Shown: positions 48,339 to 58,105 of the stretch, in pieces
Layout of the letters: the number at the start of each line of letters is the position of its first letter
Position numbering within the stretch: the first letter of the stretch is position 1
Assembly: GCA_905221605.1 (NCBI GenBank)
Contig: CAJNDS010002153.1
Location: 1 to 64,000 of the forward strand
Length of the DNA: 64,000 bases
Reading direction: 5' to 3'
Source: Symbiodinium natans
Lineage: Eukaryota; Sar; Dinophyceae; Suessiales; Symbiodiniaceae
Made by a program: the position numbers and the translations under genes
The notes under the pieces: generated by a model
The model's input: the letters and a program-made list of their open reading frames with translations, nothing else
What the model was told of the DNA's origin: nothing
The model's database searches: none

Positions 48339-50254
48339 TCAGCGCGACACCTGCGAGTAGGCGAACACCGCCCATTGTAGAATGCGACGCTGTTCAGGTG
48401 GCAGCGCCGCCAGCCAGGTGCTGAGGATGACCATGTCGGCGTTGCTCATCATCATGGAGCCGGTGTGCGTTGGTAGTAGTGGAAGAGGTGGAAGCTCGAG
48501 ATCTGGTGTGCCTGGCGCTGGAGGTGAGCTTGCGCTCGCGTCCGCCGGTGGAGGAGGAGGATCAGCCCAGATGCCTTGTCCTCTTGACATCAACAAGTGC
48601 TCGTAGTCGAATTGGGCTGGAGCGTCTCTAACCCTCTTCTGTCCTCCTGTATTGGAAGGCACCGGGCTGGCCGTCGTTGATGGTGGTGGGCCAGTTTCCA
48701 ACACAAGGCGGCCGTTGTTGTTCCCGTACATTTTGTACGGGTAGACGATCTGGTTGACCTTCAGGTAGGACTTGCCGGTTGTCTTCAGGTCACACATGAG
48801 GGTCCATCTGGCGGAAATAGCCGTGCGCTCCCAGCTGCCTGTGCCCTTGGTCTTGGAAGACTGAGCCTCCTCTACCATCCTGCCATTGGCACTGCCGTAG
48901 AAGTTGCTTCTGAGGCACTCCTGGGGAGTGCGCTCAGCGTCTGTCATGGGGGGTTGGATCGTGAGCGTTGAGGTGACCGGGTTGCCGTCCTTGTCCCACA
49001 GGCTGACCTTGAGAACCAGCATGAGGTTCTTAGCGCTTTTCAGCCAGGATCCCGATGGCCACATGGAGGTGGGGTGTGCCGGGGGTGTCTCCGCCTTGGC
49101 CTGGGTAACCCACCGTCGCATGTCATCAGCAATTTCACTGGAGATCGCTCCCGCGGGTATGTCGGCTCCCATGGTGACCACTGGACCTGTAGTGTAGTGG
49201 AGGAGAAGCGGGAGGATTTGCTTGTTGAGCGTCAGCGATAGGCGGTAGAGGTCGCCGTTGCCCGTGTGGTATTGCGACTTGTCCACCCCTGGCGGCCGGT
49301 GGAGGTCTCCTCCTCTGACTTGCGCCCCGTACCCCTCTTGTATTGAGTAAAGGGCCTCTGCCGCATTGTCGCCCAAGTCAATGAGGACCCACTGTGGGGT
49401 GGTGTGGCGTATTGACTGCGACGACATGATGTTGCCCAGGTGGATGTCCGCATGGATGATGCCGTGTTGGTGGAGCACTGAGAGGCGCACTGCATGTCCT
49501 CAGCGATGGTGTCAAAGAGCTCTTTCATGTGTTTCTGGTCCATTTTGTCGTACCATTGATGCTCCTCAGCCTGGTGCGGGTCTGGCAGGTACACCGGGGT
49601 GCCGTCTTCATTCCATGCTGAAAAGGGGATTCGGGCAGGAGGACAGTGTCCTGGTGCCTCATCCTTGTCCCCCTCAGCAGTGCTGGGGATTGTCTGCAAG
49701 GTGGTTGTCGATCCTGCTCGGACCTTGTTTCGGTAGAGGTGCTGCTTGATGCCTTCCTCAACTGTGTACAATGTGAGCATGACCGCAGCACCGATGTCAG
49801 TGTGCAGGATGGTCTGAAAGAGAGGGATCGTCGGGAGACGCCGTAGGCGGTGGATTTCTTTTTGCATCTCGGCCTCCCGATTCTGTTTTGCACGCTTGAC
49901 GACCAGTCGATGTCCCTCCGGGGCCGGGTAGGCCAGCGTGGTCACGAACGCACTGTTGCCATGGCCGATTTGCTGGCCCATAGGCTCCATAAGCGCCCTG
50001 GCGATGGAGCTTTTGTGCAGGGCAGTGATCCTGCCCAGCATTTCCTCGTGCAGCTGGAATTGCTTGCTGCGTTGCTCAGCTCCCGCCATGGCCATTGCTG
50101 GCTGCAAAGAAGCTGAAGAAGAATGTGCCTGCCGCTGTGCCCGGGCTTTTTGAACATGATCTGCCACAGTGATCGCAGGAGAGAAGTGAAAGAGGAGAGA
50201 GAAAGAAAGGTAGGAGGCAGAGGTGAGTGGCTTGCAATGTCTTTCTAAGAACAT
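48339..50254 (-). CDS. Divergent protein-kinase-fold protein, broken by one frameshift
   Basis: Two overlapping frames together give one kinase. The upstream frame (ATG 50254; ATGs at 50095 and 50089 are likelier starts because the first 50 residues look like a translated pyrimidine tract) holds the N-lobe: glycine loop IGHGNSAFV (G97, G99), VAIK-like lysine in LVVKRAK (K120) and a Glu-rich helix C. The downstream frame holds the C-lobe: HQHGIIHADIHLGNIM, with the catalytic Asp near 49448 and Asn near 49433, and VLIDLGD with the DFG-equivalent Asp near 49379. The break is at about 49490-49510 and needs a -1 shift, as if one base in GCGCC were lost. HxDxHxGN plus D-L-G resembles ABC1/RIO/lipopolysaccharide-kinase-like families more than classical Ser/Thr kinases. 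The C-terminal 230 residues are unrecognised with Pro-rich patches. All catalytic residues are present, so a sequence error or recent inactivation is likely. It is first in a three-gene same-strand island. Confidence 0.65.
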
Positions 50255-50574
50255 GGGTCAGCGTTCACTCGCACCTTTTTGACTCGTTTTCTTCGAAATG
50301 TGCCCGGCTTTAAAGTCAGTTGCCTCGGCCTTGCTACGTGGGCCAAATTAAAGAGGTACGTTCCAGTGCCTCACACAGTGTGTGTTAGCGAGCTCGGCAG
50401 TGCCGCGACTCTCACTTGTCAATTGCTTATTTCGGTCGCCAGTGCGTTGTCGGCTGCTGCTTGGACCGCGCTTTCGGAGGAGAAGGCGGCTTCCGTGTCG
50501 GGCGTGTCTGCTGGGAGCCAGTGGCGTCCGATGTCGACTTGGTCCTTGGACTATGGTCCGCCTGGGGGCCGCCC
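50255..50574. other. Upstream flank of the kinase-like gene
   Basis: No recognisable gene or promoter. A purine-rich stretch (GAAAGAGGAGAGAGAAAGAAAG) at about 50188-50209 lies just inside the frame upstream of the preferred kinase starts. Confidence 0.4.
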
Positions 50575-51106
50575 TACGCCTCGCGGGCCTCGCGGGCTTC
50601 GCGCGCTTCGCGCGACATGCGCGTTGCGCGCGCTTCGCGGGCTTCGCGCGCTTCGCGTGCTTCGCGCGCCTCGCGCGCTTCGCGCGCTTCGCGCGCTTCG
50701 CGCGCCTCGCGCGCCTCGCGCGCTTCGCGCGCTTCGCGCCGCGCTTCGCGCGCTTCGCGGGCTTCGCGGGCTTCGCGGGCTTCGCACGCCTCGCGCGCTT
50801 CGCGCGCTTCGCGCGCTTCGCGCGCTTCGCGCGCCTCGCGCGCTTCGCGCGCTTCGCGCGCTTCGCGCGCTTCGCGCGCTTCGCGGGCTTCGCGGGCTTC
50901 GCGGGCTTCGCGTGCTTCGCGCGCTTCGCGGGCTTCGCGGGCTTCGCGGGCTTCGCGCGTTGCGCGCGCTTCGCGGGCTTCGCGCGCTTCGCGCGCTTCG
51001 CGCACTTGGGCGCGCTTCGCGGGCTTCGCGGGCTTCGCGCGCTTCGCGCGCTTCGCGGGCTTCGCGCACTTCGCGCGCTTCGCGCCTCGCGGGCTTCGCA
51101 GGCTTC
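50575..51106. repeat. GCGCGCTTC nonamer array, about 55-60 copies
   Basis: Tandem 9-mers GCGCGCTTC with variants GCGGGCTTC, GCGCGCCTC and GCGTGCTTC, broken only by a few 1-3 bp changes. A 9-bp unit keeps all frames open (for example Phe-Ala-Arg, Ala-Ser-Arg and Leu-Arg-Ala on plus), explaining the very long frames here; none is called as a gene. Confidence 0.95.
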
Positions 51107-51116
51107 GACACTCCTA

Positions 51117-51912
<796 letters not shown>

Positions 51913-51914
51913 CG

Positions 51915-52375
51915 TCGTCCTTAAGCCCCCCTTTAAGCCCCCCTGAAGCCCCCCTTCAAAGGGCTCCCTGCAAAGGGGGTCCCTTCGGGGGGGGCGGGGG
52001 GGGCAAAGGGTCACAGCCCTTAAGCCCCTTTAAGCCCCCCCTTAAGCCCCCCTTTAAGCCCCCCCTTAAGCCCCCCTTTAAGCCCCTTAAGCCCCCCCCT
52101 TAAGCCCCCCCTTAAAGCCCCCTTTAAGCCCCCTTGAAGCCCCCCCCTTCAAGCCCCCCCTTAAAGCCCCCTTTAAGCCCCCTTGAAGCCCCCCCCTTCA
52201 AGCCCCCCTTTAAGCCCCCCTTTAAGCCCCCCTTTAAAACCCCCCCTTTAAAGCCCCCTTAAAGCCCCCCTTTAAGGCCCCCCCGTTTTAAGGGGCTTAA
52301 AGCCCCCCCTTTAAGCCCCTCTTTTTAAGCCCCCTTAAAGCCCCCCCTAAAGCTCCCCCCTGAAGCCGCAACCAA
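51915..52375. repeat. TTAAGCCCCCC tandem repeats
   Basis: Units of TTTAAGCCCCCC / TTAAAGCCCCC / TTGAAGCCCCCC, 10-13 bp, cover the block with a small GC fold-back (GGGTCCCTTCGGGGGGGGCG) at about 51979-52000. The same motif returns at 53705-53790. Confidence 0.9.
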
Positions 52376-52384
52376 GCCCCCCCC

Positions 52385-52828
52385 TCTGTGGAGGGCTTAG
52401 GCAGCAGTTTAAGAGGCCTAATACTTGCTGGGCCTTTGGGCAGCAATTTAAGAGGCGTAATACTTGCTGGGCCTTCTGCGGAGGGTTTAGGCAGCAGTTG
52501 AAGAGGCCTAATACTTGCTGGGCCTTTTTTGGAGGGTTTGGGCAGCAGTTTAAAAGGCGTAATACTTGCTGGGCCTTCTGCGGAGGGTTTAGGCAGCAGT
52601 TTAAGAGGCCTGATACTTGCTGGGCCTTTTGTGGAGGGTTTGGGCAGCAGTTTAAAAGGCGGAATACTTGCTGGGCCTTCTGTGGAGGATTTAGGCAGCA
52701 GTTTAAAAGGCCGAATACTCGCTGGGCCTTTTGTGGAGGGTTCGGGCAGCAGTTTACGACGTCTAAGAGGCTTAATACGTGCTGGGCCTTCGGTGGAGGA
52801 TTTAGGCAGCAGTTTAAGAGGCCTAGTG
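52385..52828. repeat. Second 51-bp minisatellite, nine copies
   Basis: GCAGCAGTTT-type starts at 52401, 52440, 52491, 52542, 52593, 52644, 52695, 52746 and 52806 give a period of exactly 51 bp for most copies (39 for the first, 60 for the last). The unit is GCAGCAGTTTAAGAGGCCTA, ATACTTGCTGGGCCTT, TTGTGGAGGGTTTGG. It is unrelated in sequence to the 51-bp array at 36485. Read on minus it gives a LLNCCxNPPQKAQQVxx 17-residue repeat in a 198-codon frame, which is probably incidental. Confidence 0.9.
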
Positions 52829-53100
52829 CGAGCATCGTGTTTGCAAATGGGGGGGGCTCCGCCCCCCCCAACCCCCCCGCTTGTTTAAGCCGGGCAAACT
52901 CGCGTGGAAGCATGTGAATCATGTCCAAAACAAAACAAAACATGGGGGCTTAGCCCCGCGCCACGTCACTGCTATGCAAATGGGGGGGGCTGCGACCCCC
53001 CCAACCCCCCCGCTTTTTTCTGCCGGGCAAGCTCGCGTGGAAGCATATGAATCATCTCTGAAAAAAAAAAACATGGGGTTCTCGGCTTAGCCCCGCGCCA
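52828..53100. repeat. Direct duplication (133 bp) with G-run/C-run hairpin
   Basis: GCAAATGGGGGGGGCT...CCCCCCC, AACTCGCGTGGAAGCAT, GAATCAT and GCTTAGCCCCGCGCCACGTC occur twice, starting at 52843 and 52976. Each begins with a hairpin of opposed G and C runs. The first copy is preceded by the 21-bp sequence also found at 20469. Confidence 0.85.
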
Positions 53101-53104
53101 CGTC

Positions 53105-53538
53105 ACTGCTATGAACTCTCTGCTCCTTGAAACTCGAGTAATGAACACAAAAAACAAAAAAAGAAGCGAGCGGGGTGGAATTGCCCGAAAGCTCCCCTTT
53201 AAAACGAGTTTCACTTCTCTGGTTTCGAAGAATGAAACCCAAAAAACAAAACAAGATTCTAGGGGGGTGGAATTTAGAATACATTCCCTTCTTTCTTTTC
53301 GTAAAGGGAAATGAATGTTTAGAGTCTCACTTCTCTGGTTTCGAAGAATGAAATCCAAAAACAAACACAAAATGTAAAACAAGATTCGAGGGGGGTGGAA
53401 TTTAGAATACATTCCCTTCTTTCGCTTCGTAAGGGGAAATGTATGTTTAGAGTCTCACTTCTCTGGTTTCGAATAATGAAATCCCAAAAAAATACAAAAA
53501 TATAACAAGATTCGAGGGGGGTGGAATTTAGAATAAAT

Positions 53539-53576
<38 letters not shown>

Positions 53577-53704
53577 TCAAATGGAAGTTAGAGTCTCACT
53601 GCTCTAGTTTCGAAGAACGAAATCCAAAAAACAAAACAAGATTCGAGGGGGGTGGAATTTAGAATAAATCCCTTCTCTCTCATTTTCAAGATAAAGTAAT
53701 GTTT
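53105..53704. repeat. Diverged tandem repeats of about 95-140 bp, five copies
   Basis: Copies carry CACTTCTCTGGTTTCGAAGA (starts 53212, 53328, 53456, 53597; an older copy near 53117), an A-rich stretch, AACAAGATTCGAGGGGGGTG and GAATTTAGAATA. A (CT)n run (53540-53573) expands the third copy. Confidence 0.85.
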
Positions 53705-54223
53705 AGAGTCGCCCTTAAGCCCCCCTTTTTTCAGCCCCTTTAACTCCCCCTTAAGCCTCTCTAGCCCCGCCCCCCTTTAAGCCCCCCCCTTACCTTTCCA
53801 GGAAACCAAAAGAATACCCTTAAAAGAGAACCGAACTCAGGGGAACCAGGGAGAAGGTAGGGGCCAAAAGAGGAGTACCAGCCTAAGCTCGGGAACCCCA
53901 AACCCCACGAGACACAACCCCAAAACCCCGAACAAGAGGCACCTAAGGGAAACCCTACTGGGGACAGGCCGAAGCCCACAACCCCGGTAACCCTGTGACC
54001 CTGTTTCATCTTGAGCCATTCGATTTGTGCGTGTCATCCTTGCTGCAGGGGCCATGCCAGCTTTCCAGGCTCCCCCTGAGCTGATGCACAAATGCATCGG
54101 ATCATCTTTGTGACCTTTGGGTGAGGCACCTGGTCAAAAGCCTCCATTGACCTTCGGGCGAGGCACCTGGTCAAAAGCCTCCATTGAAATCGCCAGTAAA
54201 GAATATCGCCACATCCCAGCCAG
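53705..54223. other. 3' non-coding flank of the retroelement; 37-bp tandem duplication
   Basis: TTAAGCCCC repeats occupy 53705-53790. GAGGCACCTGGTCAAAAGCC begins at 54123 and again at 54160 (period 37 bp). A 3' long terminal repeat would be expected in this interval or beyond, but its 5' partner lies outside the window, so no LTR, polypurine tract or target-site duplication can be assigned. Confidence 0.5.
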
Positions 54224-57200
54224 TCAACAAATGACGAACTCCGTAACTCCCTTCCAAGTGCGGTCCAGTCGTCGCTTGGCGTCCACCTTGTAACGGAAGA
54301 TATCTCGGATGACCTGGGTCTCACCATCATTTTGAAAGGTGACATAGGTAACGCGGTCACCAGTCAACTCCTCCAACCCGAAGGGTCTGGCAGCATCGCA
54401 GGGGTCAAACAGTTGGATTCGTGGTTGTCGATGGACCCTCACATGCCATCCCCCTCGTGTCGTCCAATAATCCTCGGATCCGGCTGGCTCCACCGAACGT
54501 GGTGGTCGGACTGGGGGCGCCTTGCGTGGAGGCATAGGCGCCGACGAAGAAGCCGTAGGAGCCGATGACATCCCAGTGGATGGAGTCGGCATCATCCCAG
54601 GGGGCGTGCTCGAGATCATCCCAGTGGATGCGTTCGACGCCGTCCCAGTGGCCGTGGTTGTTCCCATCCCAGTGGATGTTGGAGCTGAAGACGACGGTAG
54701 CGAGGACTGGTCTTCCTTGGACCGGGTCTTAATCCTCTGATATCCTGCCAAAAACCATGCCGTTTCCCACAAAAAGAGGATACTGAGCACCATAGCAATC
54801 AGGCCCATCCAAAGCGCCGTCTGCCCGAAGTTCAACATGACGACGGTCGCCATATCATCCAGTGTCATCGCTTGTTCCATTGTTGCACCATCCACTGTAC
54901 TCAACATGGCCAAACAAACCAAAATCTTCAGCATGTTCGTCGCTTGCAGCCTGCTAGCTTGAGGTCGACAGCTTGTTGGCCCTCCCATGTTGATCAGCTT
55001 CCTCAGCTCGTCCACTCTACTCGCAGTAAGGGGTTTTGTGCCCAAATCTGCGGTCATGTAAACACCATCAAGGTGATACATCTGCCAAATATCGCATTGT
55101 AATCGCTCCTGGAGTGCTGCAGCCTTGATCTTTAACCCTCGGGTCCGCCAAAGGTTGGAGCTTCCTGTGACTAGGGCAACCGTAGCAGCATTATCGCAGT
55201 AGATCACAGCCTGAACAGGAACCTGCAAGATTTCTTCCAAAACACATTTGGTTCCCTCACCATAAGCTACCCCTTCCAACACTGCACACAGTTCGCTTTC
55301 TGCTGTACTGAGGCTGGTCATAGTTTGCTTGTTGGACGACCAACCAATTAATTGGCCTGCAGCAAAAACATGTACACATTCTTGGGAACGTCCGGCATCG
55401 GGAGCGTGGCTGGCATCAGTAAAAACCTCCACCAACGCCTCTTTTCTAGGCACCCTTAACTCCTGATGCTTCCCAAAAGAATCCGGATTGGCCACATAGC
55501 GAAGGCCCTCCTCCTTGGTGGCTTTGAGGAACTTGAAGATTTGAGTTGCTGCTTCCACCGCCAAAACAGCATCCCTGGTGATACATTGAGCCGCCTTGCT
55601 GATGGCAAAGATAATATCAGGTCTTGTACGGGTTCCAATCCAATTTAACTCACCAATCAGCTTTTGGGCCAGCTTCACCTGCAAAGGATCCATCTCCTTT
55701 TTGTCATGAGGAAGATCATACCTCAACGCAGGAACCTTGGAAGTTCGTAGGCTGCCTTGATGTTCGCTCTCGAACCGTTCCAAGATTTCGTCGATATACG
55801 CCTCCTGCCGGAGCAAAAATCCACGGCGATCATCAGATCCTTCTGATATATCGAATCCGCAAAAACGAACAGATCCTTGGGCCACGTACTCCGGTGTAGA
55901 GCATGCCCAGAGCTGCGACAGATCGCTGAAGCACGATTGTAGTACCCCATCTTCCATGACTCCCAAAATGTCGTCGACATAGATGGAAACCAGGCCGCAC
56001 AATCTTCCATCCTCGGATAAAATTCTCCACAAATTTTGATCTGTGCGACAAGCTTGCCAGGTGTACCACGCTCCTCCACTCTGAAATCTTCGGCCATTAA
56101 GTTGTTGATTTCGAAACACTGCCCAGCTCTTAGGCGAAATGTCCAACCCGTATAATGCACGGGTCACCAACCACTTTTCATACGGAGGGATAATTCCAGC
56201 TCGGGACAGGATTTTCGGCGGGTCCAAAATGATGCGTTCTGTTTTGGTTTTGGTCCGCTGAAGTAACGGGGCATTCAGGAAGGCCCCCTTGATGTCCGTC
56301 GTTCCAGCCTTCCAGCCACGACGAGCCCCCACAGCAAGCATGGTACGTAGCACCGTAATGTCAATACCAGCCGCATATACCTCCTCCCGGAGCTCCTGCT
56401 TTGTTTTGCTACTTTCTTCGGCCTGGAGAAAGTTCCCGCAAGCGCATGCCCTCGCTTTGCGTTGTCCGCTGACCGCCTTTCTTGTGAACACCATTTTTGC
56501 CGGAATCCTCTTCACGATCAGGCTGTCGTCCTCCTCCATGACCCGGATTTGCTGCTCGGTGATTGGCTCTATTGCAGCCTTCTCATGGCGAATCGTGTTA
56601 TACTCGGCACTCATTGCTGGTGTCCACGCTGGCAGCTCCTGCAATACCTGGGCTTGCTGAATTGTCTTTGTTTGCAAGAACACCTCCGGAAAAACATCAG
56701 TAGGAGCGCCCGTACGTCCAACATTTGTCTCCACAGACATGCTCTTCAACAGTCGAAGATCATCCTCCACCTGGTCCGCTTGTTCGTGTATGGCCCGTAC
56801 CTGCGTGACTTGATCCTTCAAGGTCCAAGTGTCCGGCTCCTCGTCCAAGCTGGATTGATCCCAAAGGTCTTGCTGCAGCTTTTGTTGCTCACGTAGCCCT
56901 AACCTTTTCAATCCCAGCTGCATGCCATCCAGCAGGTCGCTCTGCTCATCAGCTTCAAAACCAATGGGTATCTCGGAGGCCACAACATGTCCCACCACAC
57001 CAGTCGCTGCTCCCCCGGTTCCAAGGCTGTTTTTGCTTTGATACAACATTCCCGCCTCCTCCGGAACCAAAAAACTTTCTGCAGCATCCAGCATTTTCAG
57101 GGCATCGCTGTGTTCTAGACGAAGTTGATAGCGAGGCCGAACATTTCTATAGTCCTCGTACCGGATTTCCGGCGTTCTCGAACGGCCTCGTCCACCTCCA

Positions 57201-58105
57201 CCTGGGCCATCTGGACCATCTCCCGGCGGATCATCATCTTCATCGTCTCCTTGATCCACGTCCTCATCATCTTCTGGAGGCTCCTCCTCGTTTTCTTCTG
57301 CCTGCTGAGGTTCTTGCAGCTCGTAGAGGACCTCGGACCGGATGACGATGTCAAGGGGTTGCCAGTGAGGTGCTTCCTCGTAGCCCACTGTATGATTTAC
57401 CATCATGGCAAACTGATGAATTTCCAGCTGATTTTCATCGTCGTACATGTAGCGGTAGTTGATAATCGTCGCCATGGTGAGATCCGGCCGATCATCTGTT
57501 AGCGCCCGCCTCCTTGATTCTGGATCATCCTCATCAACCAAATGCCTCTGAATTACAGGATCGATCTGCATTCCCTCCTCAGGCGGATTGACCCGGTCCA
57601 ATCGAATACTTGGGTCCCTCAGGACTTGATTGGGGTCGATTTCCGGATCTGGTAGCAAACCTGCCCACCTGAAGCGATACTCATAGGCTGCTGAGGCCGC
57701 CTGGTCGACAGTTTCCGTCGTAGGTAGGATGCCATCCGGTGGGAGCACTGGGGACCACTCACCTTCCCAGTCGTCCACAAAGCGCTGCAAGGGATGTTGA
57801 TCCAGGTCGTGAGCATTGGCCTGCTCATGGGTCCATCTCTCCTGAAACAACCGATCCGCAGTTGCAGCATCCAACACAGTGTACTGAATTTGTGTATGCT
57901 CCACTTGCCTTGCAGGCCCATCGGCTTCTCCTTCCTCTCGCTGTCGCAGGCGAAGTTTGGCGACCCTTGGCCTAGGGGCAGTCGTAGTGCTGGTGTTCGA
58001 GGGCGAGGCTGGACTCAAACTCGATCTCAAATCTTGCTTGTACCCCCCCCCAGTGCCTGCTATAGCCGGCAATGGGAAACCTGCAGAATACAGGCTGGCC
58101 CTTTA
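54224..58105 (-). CDS. Copia Pol: reverse transcriptase, RNase H, membrane tail
   Basis: The frame is open from about 58105; the first possible initiator is TTG at 58072, so this is a continuation of the polyprotein, not a gene with its own start. Numbering from 58072: residues 1-470 are acidic and largely unrecognised. Reverse transcriptase spans about 475-740 (catalytic D593 in TTDIKGAFLNA; YVDD at 698-701). RNase H spans about 880-1015 (D886, E925, D960, D1009), ending with TADLGTKPL. After that comes a tail unusual for copia: residues 1047-1063 (MLKILVCLAMLSTVDGA) resemble a signal peptide, 1086-1110 form a strong transmembrane helix, a Ser/Thr/Pro-rich linker follows, and 1198-1282 form a compact domain I cannot name. 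The enzyme copies element RNA into DNA in particles. Confidence 0.92.

Noticed and set aside
53705-54223. 3' long terminal repeat of the copia element
   Set aside because: The 5' copy is outside the window, and neither a polypurine tract nor TG...CA borders could be fixed, so no LTR is called.
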